In this document: one piece after another, positions 55,810-63,377 of the stretch
How positions within the stretch are numbered: the first letter of the stretch is position 1
Layout: every line of letters starts with the position of its first letter
Origin: a virus
Virus record (IMG/VR): IMGVR_UViG_3300032308_002010
Location: 124,001 to 188,000 of that record
Reading direction: 5' to 3' (one strand)
DNA length: 64,000 nucleotides
Made by a program: the position numbers and the translations under genes
Notes under the pieces: generated by a model
What the model saw: only the letters and a program-made list of their open reading frames with translations
The model's database searches: none
What the model was told of the DNA's origin: nothing

Positions 55810-56955
55810 TTAATAAATTACAGTCAATGAAACAGCGCAATCGGTGAGCGGGAAAAGATACACACCGTGCACGGAAAATTGTCGCGGTCGTTCTAACCGC
55901 ATCACTACACGTCCGTCATATAAAAGCGTGGCCACAATGTATGGCCCGGTTGCCGAAACAGACGCGTCAAGCGTTACAACGTATTCCGTTTCGGGCACAA
56001 TGAACTGCACAGACGCGCCGCGTGGTCCTGTAGCGCCGGTAACGCTAATCCTACTACCCTCTTTTGCGTCGTCAATAACGCGCTCAAGTGACGCCACCAT
56101 ATCTCGTGTGGCGATTGCGTGATGACAGCGTTGCGTAAAAGTGCCTAGATACCCCTGACGCTCAATCTGCTTACGTTGCAGATCCGCAATTACCGCGGCA
56201 ATCTCTAAATGCCGAGCAGCTACGCTCACATAGGCAAGCAGCGCCGGGCAAATAGATGCGTAATCTTCTGCGGTATTTGTACCAGTCACAGCTGATGAAG
56301 ACCGGGGAGTTACGCGTATAAACTCGCCGGTCTCTAAAAAGATGTGATGCGTATTTGTACCGTTGTCGAATGAGATGCCGCGATATGCTGGCCCGAGTTC
56401 GCCGCTGGGTAGCTTGTCGCGAAAGCTGACAAGACTAGCTGACAGCGCAGACGCCATCGTGTCCGTGAATTGCGCCGGAGAGAATACACGTGCCAGCATG
56501 CGCTCGTTGTAAATCTCAGGAGCAGTCGGGTTCACAGTCGGCGGATTTTTTGGTGACTCCGCGACCTCTGCGATCACAGCGTCAAAGATATCTTGAGCCG
56601 AAACATCTACATCAGCCATTCCGTTTTCGATCAGGTCAGAAAACAAAACGAGCGCGGCAGTCACAATAGCCGGCGCCGTCTCTTTAGTCGCGCCATACTG
56701 CACGGCGACAGAAAGGCCGCGATTGAGCGCCGCCTGCGTAATTGAAAACGGTACCGCACCCCAGTTGATGTTGCCAGAGACTTGCGCTAGCTGCCAAAGC
56801 GCTTTAAAGAACGCCGGATCTTTTTTTGGTGTACAAGACTGTCGAAAAAGTTCGAGCGTGCAGGCCAGTAGCCGCAGCTGCCCGAGATCATCTGCCGTAC
56901 GAAATTTACCTAGAAACTCACGAATATGAACCGATGGTTTTTGTGATTTGTCCAC
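55810..56955 (-). CDS. Hypothetical protein with short collagen-like motif, 381 aa
   Basis: GTG start at 56955 with GGAG six bases upstream (a GTG five codons earlier lacks a site). Mostly helical with a central HIFLETGEFIRVTPRSSS segment. Near the C-terminus a single GATGPRGA stretch precedes a beta domain (FIVPETEYVVTL ... VVMRLERPRQFSVHG). Overlaps the HTH-fusion gene by 38 bases. Might be a structural protein; no family recognised. Confidence 0.75.
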   Translation of the reverse strand: MDKSQKPSVHIREFLGKFRTADDLGQLRLLACTLELFRQSCTPKKDPAFFKALWQLAQVSGNINWGAVPFSITQAALNRGLSVAVQYGATKETAPAIVTAALVLFSDLIENGMADVDVSAQDIFDAVIAEVAESPKNPPTVNPTAPEIYNERMLARVFSPAQFTDTMASALSASLVSFRDKLPSGELGPAYRGISFDNGTNTHHIFLETGEFIRVTPRSSSAVTGTNTAEDYASICPALLAYVSVAARHLEIAAVIADLQRKQIERQGYLGTFTQRCHHAIATRDMVASLERVIDDAKEGSRISVTGATGPRGASVQFIVPETEYVVTLDASVSATGPYIVATLLYDGRVVMRLERPRQFSVHGVYLFPLTDCAVSLTVIY

Positions 56956-58126
56956 TGAATACTCCGTCACATGCGTTTAAAAGTGTCATCACGTTTGATT
57001 TAAAAGTGCCTGAAATGTTGTGTGCTGTGCCGTTGTGGCTGTTCACATATGGCGCAAAAGAAGGTTGAACGTGACTATCAATAAGGACAGCGTGAAAATT
57101 AGAGGCGCGCTCGCTGTCGGAAAGCGCGCACCGAGCCTGAATAAACAACTGTAGGCCACGCATAGCGTCGCCTATAAACAACACTACGCCTGTCTGTGTC
57201 TGACATAACCGACGAACCTGCTCGGCAAACACGAGCAAGTCTACGTACGTTGCAGCGCCAAAGGCCGCGCCAATCTCTGCTCCCGGGCCGTCCGGGTAAA
57301 TATGCCCGGCCATTTCACCCAGCTCGACGTGCACTGTTGCTGGAACGCCGAGAACGTACGCCGAGTGAAGCAGGCTCCGCTCTGTTGTCGCACGTGGCGA
57401 GTATGCCCAGCGACCAGCCGCCTCGCCGTAACCAAGCCCCTGATTAGCTGCTAGTCGCGCAACATAATTCAAGTCGTGTGTCAGGCCGCGCTCCGTCGTT
57501 TGAATGTCCGCTACGAGCCCTGCGCCAGTCGTGGCGACAGAGGTGACGTACTGCTTGCGCAGCAACTCAACAGACGCGATACCGGCACCCGATTGAATAG
57601 CCGGCGCTGAAATAAATAGCATTACCGGCTGGCTGTTGCTACGCGCGGTGTGAATAACGCTTGCGGCGTCAACATGAGAAGACGTAATAAAACACGGGTC
57701 ATCTCCAGCCGCTGGTGGCATTGCGTCACACGGCGGTGTCGCCGCTCGAAGGGTGTCAAAGATTGGAAACGAGCTGTTCAGGCGCTGCGGCAGCGAAAGC
57801 GCGCCCGGGTGTGTGACTTCCGCAGTACGCAACATCGGTCCGCTGCCCCACACCAGCCAGTCTGCGTTGACATGCGTGTGACTGAGGATCTGCGCCAAGA
57901 GCGGCGCCGACACTGCGTACTGCCGTTTAAAAATTTTCCCGAGATGCGTTGAGTCAAGCTCAATGGCGCGAGCGAACGCCGGCACATTGTTATCAAAAAG
58001 CGTCGCGCACAGGTACTCCAACCTCTGCAGCCATGGCTGGTCCGCGTGCGCGATCTTGCGCCTGTGCTCTTCGCGCTTCTGCTGCTGCAGCTCGCTGCGG
58101 TGACTGCGCTTTGGTCTTGGCATCAT
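56918..58126 (-). CDS. HTH (repressor-like) domain fused to deoxyhypusine-synthase-like domain
   Basis: 402 residues. Residues about 30-100 resemble a Cro/CI-type HTH (FARAIELDSTHLGKIFKRQYAVSAPLL then ADWLVWGSGPML). From about 150 the sequence matches my recollection of a bacterial family related to deoxyhypusine synthase: VMLFISAPAIQSGAG, KQYVTSVATTGAGLVADI, VPATVHVELGEMAGHIYP, GAEIGAAFGAATYVDLLVF and VLFIGDAMRGLQLF. Those relatives have a NAD-binding Rossmann-like fold and unknown reaction. The fusion suggests a transcriptional regulator sensing a nucleotide or metabolite. I have not seen this combination described. Overlaps the zinc-finger gene by 134 bases. Confidence 0.65.
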   Translation of the reverse strand: MMPRPKRSHRSELQQQKREEHRRKIAHADQPWLQRLEYLCATLFDNNVPAFARAIELDSTHLGKIFKRQYAVSAPLLAQILSHTHVNADWLVWGSGPMLRTAEVTHPGALSLPQRLNSSFPIFDTLRAATPPCDAMPPAAGDDPCFITSSHVDAASVIHTARSNSQPVMLFISAPAIQSGAGIASVELLRKQYVTSVATTGAGLVADIQTTERGLTHDLNYVARLAANQGLGYGEAAGRWAYSPRATTERSLLHSAYVLGVPATVHVELGEMAGHIYPDGPGAEIGAAFGAATYVDLLVFAEQVRRLCQTQTGVVLFIGDAMRGLQLFIQARCALSDSERASNFHAVLIDSHVQPSFAPYVNSHNGTAHNISGTFKSNVMTLLNACDGVFSGQITKTIGSYS

Positions 58127-59114
58127 CACCCTTCCGTTTCTGCTCTTCTATGAGTCTGCGCCCAGACTTACGCATGATACCTGTGCCCGCCATTAAACGC
58201 ATGCCGTGTACCGCGCGCAGATAGGCAGCAACCAGTTCATCGTAGCCGTCCAGCAATTGCATTGGATACTGATTGAACTCGCCAAACAAATAGAAAAACT
58301 CGGTGTCCGGCTGCTCATAACAATCCGAAACTTTGAGCGACTTGATGTACGTCACACGGCTTCCGCGCACACGCACACACGGCAGCTTTGTTTTGGGCGC
58401 GTGCAAGAAAAACTGCCGAGCCTCTATTAGCCAGCCGCTATCTTGCGGAACTACAACTAACCGCCATAACGAGCCCATCGTTTTGCGGCCTAGTTGTTTA
58501 ATTTGCTTGTGGTACGCGTCTCGTTCTCGTTGCAGCTCGCCCCGCAGTAAACGCTCGTACTGCTTCACAACGTCAAGCCCGCAACCGACTCGCGGATCCC
58601 AATCAGGCGCCGCAACAAACCGCGCGGCCACACGGCACGTCACAATAAGTTTGGTGTCTTTGTTATGCCGACCAAGTGCCCGTAACTTGTTCTTGACGCT
58701 GCGATACTGCGCCGAGCTGATACGGGCATAGCAAAACGGACACACGTGCGAACGATTGCACGGGCGAAATACGGCGTCTTTTTTCCAGCGAAAATACATA
58801 TACGTCGGCCGGCAAAACAAACAGCGCTGAAACGATAGCCGAAACTTTTTGAAATCAAAATCAGCAGCATCCGGGTGCGTGAGCTTGCCAATTGGCAGCC
58901 AGAGCGCCCGGATAGCCAGCTCTTTGAGTTTGAGCGCCCAGCGTTGCCGAACTGTATTTGTCCGGCTAATGACGGCGTCGTGCGTCTTGGCGCCAGTCAG
59001 GCCGAGTACAAAATGCTGCGCGAACATATGCGCCGTACGTACGCTGACGCGATTGACGCGCCACGTTTTTAATCTATAGCGACGAACAAATGCCGCAAAG
59101 TCTATAAGCGCCAT
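57993..59114 (-). CDS. Zinc-finger protein, possibly related to rolling-circle Rep proteins
   Basis: 373 residues, TAATG coupling to the upstream gene. A zinc-binding region around 100-130 (CLFCRPT ... CNRSHVCPFCYARI), basic surroundings and a C-terminal part (EFFYLFGEFNQYPMQLL, YLRAVHGMRLMAGTGIM) whose layout recalls Rep proteins of rolling-circle elements, but the HUH pair and active Tyr of that family are not evident. The tail is Ala/Arg-rich. Function unknown. Confidence 0.6.
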   Translation of the reverse strand: MALIDFAAFVRRYRLKTWRVNRVSVRTAHMFAQHFVLGLTGAKTHDAVISRTNTVRQRWALKLKELAIRALWLPIGKLTHPDAADFDFKKFRLSFQRCLFCRPTYMYFRWKKDAVFRPCNRSHVCPFCYARISSAQYRSVKNKLRALGRHNKDTKLIVTCRVAARFVAAPDWDPRVGCGLDVVKQYERLLRGELQRERDAYHKQIKQLGRKTMGSLWRLVVVPQDSGWLIEARQFFLHAPKTKLPCVRVRGSRVTYIKSLKVSDCYEQPDTEFFYLFGEFNQYPMQLLDGYDELVAAYLRAVHGMRLMAGTGIMRKSGRRLIEEQKRKGDDAKTKAQSPQRAAAAEARRAQAQDRARGPAMAAEVGVPVRDAF

Positions 59115-59317
59115 TACAGCGTGTCTTTCACCGGCGGTTTGTCCATATCAAGCAATACGTTACGCACGTTGATGTGCTGCGCAATTTCATGGCGCTGCGT
59201 GCGAACCTCGCGGCGCAGAGATTCAATATGCGCAACAGCTTCGAGCGCGAGTTGCGCACCTTCAGAACGCGGCTGTTGCGCGGCCCACAGCGTTAAACGA
59301 TTTACAATGTCACTCAT
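59114..59317 (-). CDS. Small hypothetical protein, 67 aa
   Basis: Begins MSDIVNRLTLWAAQQPRSEG; helical, with a coiled-coil-like heptad pattern (IESLRREVRTQRHEIAQHI). Start overlaps the preceding membrane peptide by four bases. Not recognised. Confidence 0.75.
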   Translation of the reverse strand: MSDIVNRLTLWAAQQPRSEGAQLALEAVAHIESLRREVRTQRHEIAQHINVRNVLLDMDKPPVKDTL

Positions 59318-59397
59318 CTGTCGTAGCGAAGGAAAAAGTAAATAAACGCAATCGCAATTAGTGTGCCGCAGATTTCAGAAACAATACTGATTGTCAC
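59314..59397 (-). CDS. 27-residue single-pass membrane peptide
   Basis: GTG at 59397 overlaps the stop of the MazG-like gene (GTGA) and its own TGA overlaps the next ATG. GGAG lies upstream. The product MTISIVSEICGTLIAIAF IYFFLRYDR (given in two pieces) is one hydrophobic helix with an Arg/Asp end. Coupled on both sides, so probably translated. Small membrane proteins in this position may affect host or superinfecting phage. Confidence 0.7.
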   Translation of the reverse strand: MTISIVSEICGTLIAIAFIYFFLRYDR

Positions 59398-59702
59398 GCG
59401 GTCTCCTTCACAAAGATACCTTCAGGCGTCAACGTACCTTTGCGGTCTTTAATCTCGTCATAGGCGCTAGCCAGACAGTCTGTAATATTTGCACCGTACA
59501 ACTTGCAGTACAGGATCAGCGTGACCAGTACGTCACCGACACCGTCTTTCACGCCGGGCATGTCACCCTTGAGCGTTGCGTCAGCTAGCTCTCCCAGCTC
59601 CGACATCGTCTTCATCAGCTGCGCCGTTGGGTTGCTGTTGGGGATGATCTTCCGGTCCATCGCCCATTGCGTCACCTTCTCTTCCAGCTCGTGAAACGTC
59701 AT
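59394..59702 (-). CDS. MazG-like nucleotide pyrophosphohydrolase
   Basis: 102 residues. ELGELADATLKGDMPGVKDGVGDVLVTLILYCKL carries the E-x2-E...E-x2-D arrangement of MazG (ExxE and GVGDVLV), so it probably hydrolyses NTPs or dNTPs. Phage MazG proteins may lower ppGpp or remake nucleotide pools. AAGGA precedes the ATG; overlaps the preceding gene by 122 bases. Confidence 0.8.
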   Translation of the reverse strand: MTFHELEEKVTQWAMDRKIIPNSNPTAQLMKTMSELGELADATLKGDMPGVKDGVGDVLVTLILYCKLYGANITDCLASAYDEIKDRKGTLTPEGIFVKETA

Positions 59703-59934
59703 TACTTCGTCCTTGTTGTTTGAGATAATCCATCTGCGCTAACAATAGCTGATCGTGCAGCGAGATGAGTTCTAGTCCATACTCCTGCAGTTTGTGCTTC
59801 AGCCGTTCATACTCCGGCCGAAGAAGATTAAGCAAAGCAAGAACAGTCCGCATTTCCTGCGGAGTCAGCTCGCCCATCGCCAGCCGAATCGATTGCCTGT
59901 TGCCGGCCCAAATAGCTTCAAGGTCATTTGGCAC
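59581..59934 (-). CDS. Hypothetical protein, 117 aa
   Basis: GTG start at 59934 coupled to the upstream stop. Helical N-terminal 75 residues (MRTVLALLNLLRPEYERLK, LISLHDQLLLAQMDYLK); the tail overlaps the MazG gene out of frame, is rich in Gly, Asp, Gln and may be disordered. Not recognised. Confidence 0.6.
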   Translation of the reverse strand: MPNDLEAIWAGNRQSIRLAMGELTPQEMRTVLALLNLLRPEYERLKHKLQEYGLELISLHDQLLLAQMDYLKQQGRSNDVSRAGREGDAMGDGPEDHPQQQPNGAADEDDVGAGRAS

Positions 59935-60160
59935 GAAAATACTCTAACGCTGTTTGAAGATCCGGCTGCTCAATACCCGGAGGCGCAATGTAAGACCGCC
60001 CTACGCGACGGACAACAGAGTCGATCAACTGCGCACGGCGTTTGATCTGCTCAATCTCTGCTTGATTAATTGCTATCTGCTCACGCAGACTCTTCAACTC
60101 GGCCCGCCTCTTCTGTTGCGCTGACAGCCTGCGGGCTTTTTTCTTGGACTTCTTCGCCAC
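59924..60160 (-). CDS. Basic coiled-coil-like protein, 78 aa
   Basis: GTG start at 60160 chosen because AGGAGC lies six bases upstream (a longer frame from 60193 does not have it). Lys/Arg-rich N-terminus (AKKSKKKARRLSAQQKRR), then a helix. Overlaps the SEC-C gene by 80 bases. May bind nucleic acid. Not recognised. Confidence 0.65.
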   Translation of the reverse strand: MAKKSKKKARRLSAQQKRRAELKSLREQIAINQAEIEQIKRRAQLIDSVVRRVGRSYIAPPGIEQPDLQTALEYFRAK

Positions 60161-60596
60161 TGATTTGCTCCTGCATCTTGGCAATTCGAGCACGCACTAG
60201 ATCGATGGCGTGCTCGACACTCTCTACTTCAATAAACGGTAGCTTGGCCTGCAGGTGCTCCCACTTGGTCGGCCCTACGCCAGCTACGTTAATCTCACCG
60301 GCGGCTTGGTCGCTAAACTCGGCCAAGAGCGCGACGGCTGTGGCCGACTCGCGCGACGGAAACACAATGATTTTGTTATCAACGTCTGAGAAAAACTTTA
60401 CGCCCGTGTTATCGCAAATCACATAGCGCACTGCCAACTCGCCCGTGTCGATATAGTTCATGGCCTTTGCAGGCGCGGCATAACTTACACGGTGCTGCGG
60501 CGCGTCCGGGCTGTGGCAAGTTTTAAACTTTTTACCGCTGCCGCAGGGACACCGGTCATTGCGTTTGATAACGCTATCTTTGCGAATTGTGCTCAC
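60081..60596 (-). CDS. SEC-C motif zinc protein, 171 aa
   Basis: GTG start with GGAGG. RNDRCPCGSGKKFKTCH at 12-28 is the SEC-C zinc motif, best known from the C-terminus of SecA and often found alone in phages and plasmids. The rest (residues 60-150) is an alpha/beta domain ending in Glu/Ser-rich sequence. Role unknown, possibly protein binding. Confidence 0.85.
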   Translation of the reverse strand: MSTIRKDSVIKRNDRCPCGSGKKFKTCHSPDAPQHRVSYAAPAKAMNYIDTGELAVRYVICDNTGVKFFSDVDNKIIVFPSRESATAVALLAEFSDQAAGEINVAGVGPTKWEHLQAKLPFIEVESVEHAIDLVRARIAKMQEQISGEEVQEKSPQAVSATEEAGRVEESA

Positions 60597-60882
60597 AAAA
60601 AACCTCCGTGTCTCCGTTAAGCTGGATTAAACGCCGGCCAGCTGTCCCGGGTTGAGCAATTGTCTCTTTTTCTTTTGCTTGTGCAATACGTAGCCAGTTC
60701 AACCGGAACTCTTCAATCGTGACCCCTTCCCGCGGCAGCATCAGGTCGAGCGTCAAGCGAGTCGAGTGTTCGGCCCACCCTTGGCGCATCTCAATACCAA
60801 TAACCTGCGCATTGAACAACAGGGCTATACCTTCCTGCAGCTGCTCTAGCGGGTCGGGGTTCGATTCAAACGGCGCCCTCAT
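60574..60882 (-). CDS. Hypothetical protein, 102 aa
   Basis: Small mixed protein with MRQGWAEHSTRLTLDLMLP and a helical segment. ATG overlaps the preceding stop by four bases; the end overlaps the SEC-C gene. Not recognised. Confidence 0.7.
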   Translation of the reverse strand: MRAPFESNPDPLEQLQEGIALLFNAQVIGIEMRQGWAEHSTRLTLDLMLPREGVTIEEFRLNWLRIAQAKEKETIAQPGTAGRRLIQLNGDTEVFCEHNSQR

Positions 60883-61115
60883 GGTTCGACCGTCACCTGC
60901 GCCGTTGTCATGAGCAGGCCAGCGCGCATAGTCGAAAGACCGTGGATGGTGATACGGTCGCCAACCACGATCGTGTCGCTGTACTGGACGCTGAGTCTGT
61001 CAGGCGCATTCGGATCCGGGTAGATCGTCTTGGGTACTCCTTCCGCAATCACTGTCGGCGGGCTTGGAACTTTGGATGTCTCGCGCGGGATCGTCACTAC
61101 GCCGGGAGTTGTCAT
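60879..61115 (-). CDS. Hypothetical protein, 78 aa
   Basis: GAGGT lies eight bases before the ATG. Predicted beta, with Pro-rich start (SKVPSPPTVIAEGVPKTIYP) and ISVQYSDTIVVGDRITIHG-like hairpins (here ...LSVQYSDTIVVGDRITI). First well supported gene after the 61.3 kb intergenic region. Confidence 0.7.
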   Translation of the reverse strand: MTTPGVVTIPRETSKVPSPPTVIAEGVPKTIYPDPNAPDRLSVQYSDTIVVGDRITIHGLSTMRAGLLMTTAQVTVEP

Positions 61116-61118
61116 GGT

Positions 61119-61310
61119 TTAGACCTCGGTTGAAAAAGACATGGAAACACAGCTTGCCGGGAGGGCCCTGCAGGCTGACGTTGCTAGGAAACGGGCTATC
61201 GTCGTTACGTTCTTTCGAAAACTGATGAACCGTGTGGAATGTGTTGGAGTCGTTGGACATGCTCTTTGCTCTTTGCTCTTTGGCGGTTGGATTATGTTGT
61301 CATAATCCAA
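61119..61310 (-). CDS. Uncertain short frame(s) at the 5' end of this operon
   Basis: Two overlapping frames compete. One (61119-61310, 63 codons, TTG start inside the palindrome) ends exactly before the next ribosome site. The other begins MSNDSNTFHTVHQFSKER at ATG 61260 and contains SLQGPPGK but runs 116 bases into the next gene. I cannot choose; neither has a good ribosome site, and a sequencing frameshift could merge them. Confidence 0.3.
   Translation of the reverse strand: MDYDNIIQPPKSKEQRACPTTPTHSTRFISFRKNVTTIARFLATSACRALPASCVSMSFSTEV
61281..61302. promoter_or_regulatory. Perfect 9-base-arm palindrome, possible operator
   Basis: TGGATTATG and CATAATCCA separated by TTGT. Position ahead of the operand suggests an operator or hairpin in the leader of the downstream genes. 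No promoter clearly overlaps it. Confidence 0.6.
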
Positions 61311-61621
61311 GATTTGCCGCGTGTAGGGGGGTAAATTGAGTCAAAAATTGACCGTAACCTATTGGTGCTATTGAGTTTATAGCAACGCGTTTAAGCATTT
61401 TTTGTCCGCATTGTGTGGACCTAGAGTAAGTCCTTCGGACTTACAAGGCCGGCATTTTTTCAGAAACGCCGGTAATTTTGGATGTCTACTGCATGATCGG
61501 GGGGTTGTTCAATTCACGTTGGGCAAAATAGATAATTTGCCTCAACGTTGGATAGCAAAAAAAGAGATTGCGTAGGGGCGGGGAAATCCCGCCCCTACGC
61601 GTAGAATCTCTTCAACTCGGC
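61303..61621. other. Intergenic region with several hairpins
   Basis: About 300 bases without a convincing gene. Besides the terminator it has GTAAGTCC-TTC-GGACTTAC (61426-61444), GTCCGCA-TTG-TGTGGAC (61404-61420), a CCGGC/GCCGG stem around 61450 and a GTTG-GGCAAA/TTTGCC-TCAAC stem near 61520. Could be an early-gene control region, small RNA or origin. I found no convincing -10/-35 pair. Confidence 0.5.
61557..61610 (-). terminator. Strong rho-independent terminator
   Basis: Minus strand 13-base perfect stem GCGTAGGGGCGGG / CCCGCCCCTACGC (61588-61600 with 61570-61582), loop of five, extended by an AGATT/AATCT outer stem and followed by seven T (61557-61563). It lies just past the stop of the 373-residue ParB-like gene. 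Confidence 0.95.
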
Positions 61622-62743
61622 TCAGCGCTTTTTCTTGCGCTTCAGAATGCTGTTGCGGTCATTCTGGCGGCCGGTGCGGCGGACATTGTCTTCCGTCAGG
61701 TAGACGTCCAGATCTACACCCACAACGGTGGTGATGCTGATCGGCGGGAAGTAGCTGCTCTTGCCGTTTTCATCCCGGGCGTTGTAGTTGCCCTGCATGT
61801 AAACCTCAATTGCAGCAAGGATTTTTACCACGCAGCCGAAGTGCTCGGCGCGCGCCTGACCTACACGCTCGTGCAGCAGCCACTCGGTGTAGCCAATCGG
61901 ATCCCGTTTGCGGCCCTTCTGCATGCCGCAGTTGCCGTCCTGCATCTTTTCAAAGAAAGACAGCGTATTTCTGGCGCCGTACTTCTTGGCTGCCAGCAGA
62001 TAAGCCGTCAGCAGCGGAGACCGGAACAGCATGGTCGTGCCGCGCTTGGCGCCCGGGTTCAACCCGTCAAGCGCCGTCAGCTCTTCCTTGAACGCCGCAA
62101 CGTAATCAATCGCAGTCGCGCGACTGACCGGCGCAAACGTAGCCAGCAGCTCCTGCATCTCGCGAAGCGGGCTCTGCCGGTAGCACGCCAGCATGATCTC
62201 GTACGCGTACGACAGCGGCGTGGGCAGGCCCAGCGACTTCTGCAGCAGCGGCGAGTTCATCGGCACGCCATGATACAGCAGCGCGCCGTGGATCAGGTCC
62301 GCGGACGTGTTGACCGCATCGCGGCTGTCATAGAACAGGCAGAGCTTGCCCGCTTCTTCAGCGTTGCGCACGGGCACAACCGTAACGCACACGCGTTCGG
62401 GGATTACATCGGACAGGCCCTGCCACCAGACCTCGCCGCGGGTGTGAGCCGTGAGCTTCCACCTGTTTCCGCGCGGATCCTCCGCCATGAACACATCTTC
62501 GTGCAGATTCGGCACGAACTTGTGGAGGTGCTTCGCCTTCGGGGCGCGCACGACCTGATCACGCGGCTGCCGCGGGTTAGCTGGCACAGCATGCCACTGC
62601 GCTACGGACATGTAGCGCACTTCCTTCTTTTTGGTTTCAACCTTGGGCGGCTTACGCACCGCCTCAATCTTGATCTTGCGCGCAGCTCGTCGCTGCCGCT
62701 CTTCGTCGCCGGGGTTATCAGCAGCAATCGTCTTGTCTGACAT
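61622..62743 (-). CDS. ParB-like (ParB/sulfiredoxin-fold) protein, 373 aa
   Basis: YMSVAQWHAVPANPRQPRD, then WKLTAHTRGEVWWQGL and VCVTVVPVRNAEEAGKLCLFYDSRDAV follow the ParB N-terminal pattern (A/GHTR motif, DGHTR in relatives) used by phage ParB-like proteins that may act as CTPase, DNase or DNA modification factors. The remaining 200 residues are helical with LFRSPLLTAYLLAAKKYG and a basic C-terminus ending KRKKKR. Ends directly before a strong terminator, so it closes its operon. Confidence 0.6.
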   Translation of the reverse strand: MSDKTIAADNPGDEERQRRAARKIKIEAVRKPPKVETKKKEVRYMSVAQWHAVPANPRQPRDQVVRAPKAKHLHKFVPNLHEDVFMAEDPRGNRWKLTAHTRGEVWWQGLSDVIPERVCVTVVPVRNAEEAGKLCLFYDSRDAVNTSADLIHGALLYHGVPMNSPLLQKSLGLPTPLSYAYEIMLACYRQSPLREMQELLATFAPVSRATAIDYVAAFKEELTALDGLNPGAKRGTTMLFRSPLLTAYLLAAKKYGARNTLSFFEKMQDGNCGMQKGRKRDPIGYTEWLLHERVGQARAEHFGCVVKILAAIEVYMQGNYNARDENGKSSYFPPISITTVVGVDLDVYLTEDNVRRTGRQNDRNSILKRKKKR

Positions 62744-62760
62744 TTTGCTCTTTCTTTTGG

Positions 62761-63096
62761 TTAAGTTGCAGCTACTTCCGGTTCGCTGTTTTTGACTTCT
62801 GCCGGCACTTCAGCTTCCGGCAGCAATTCATACATCCACATTTCCATATCGAGGATCAGGGGATTCTGCACATCTGGGCCGCCGTAGATCAGGCAGCGCA
62901 TGTGCGGGTCTGCCGCCTTGCCGGCGATGTGCTCGTGGACCATAGCCCACGTAATGATATAAAAACGCTCGCCGGGCAGTTTGTCGACAATGCTCTGCGG
63001 CAGGCTGCGGTTGTAGTGCAGCACGTCGCGAGAGATAAAGTTAATTTTGTCGAGCAGTTCTTTATCGATGTACTTGTATTTAATTGGCGCGGACAC
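62761..63096 (-). CDS. Hypothetical protein, 111 aa
   Basis: GTG start with AGGAGA. Folded middle (FYIITWAMVHEHIAGK, RCLIYGGPDVQNPLIL), acidic end. Not recognised. Confidence 0.75.
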   Translation of the reverse strand: MSAPIKYKYIDKELLDKINFISRDVLHYNRSLPQSIVDKLPGERFYIITWAMVHEHIAGKAADPHMRCLIYGGPDVQNPLILDMEMWMYELLPEAEVPAEVKNSEPEVAAT

Positions 63097-63104
63097 TGGG
63101 TCTC

Positions 63105-63377
63105 CTAGCGTTGCCGCGCCTGTTGCGCGTTGTGAAATTTCATAATCGCGTCAGCGGCTTGTGCCGCCTCTCGCTCAGAGTAGCCTTCGAGCTTGACGCG
63201 CTCTTTAGCGTAGCGATATTCGCGCGATGTGGATTCTGCAGCGGGCTCAAACGACTGTGTTGTTGGCGCGTTTGTTCTTGCGCAAGCCGCCGTAATTGCA
63301 ATTATTACGCCCAGTATTGCAGCAATAAAAACAACCTGAAAAAATCCAAACGAATTATTGTTGTTGTCTGTGTTCAT
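63105..63377 (-). CDS. Probable membrane protein or lipoprotein, 90 aa
   Basis: A hydrophobic segment FFQVVFIAAILGVIIAITAAC near residues 12-32 is followed by a charged helical domain. The Cys after ITAA could be a lipobox, or the segment a simple anchor. The remainder is basic and helical. A spanin-like role was considered, with no partner seen. Confidence 0.7.
   Translation of the reverse strand: MNTDNNNNSFGFFQVVFIAAILGVIIAITAACARTNAPTTQSFEPAAESTSREYRYAKERVKLEGYSEREAAQAADAIMKFHNAQQARQR

Noticed and set aside
61000-61260. 86-codon frame beginning MSNDSNTFHTV
   Set aside because: Overlaps the well-supported next gene by 116 bases out of frame; reported only as one alternative of an uncertain pair.
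61568-62740. 390-codon plus-strand frame
   Set aside because: Antisense to the ParB-like gene, no ribosome site, no protein-like motifs; it begins inside the terminator.
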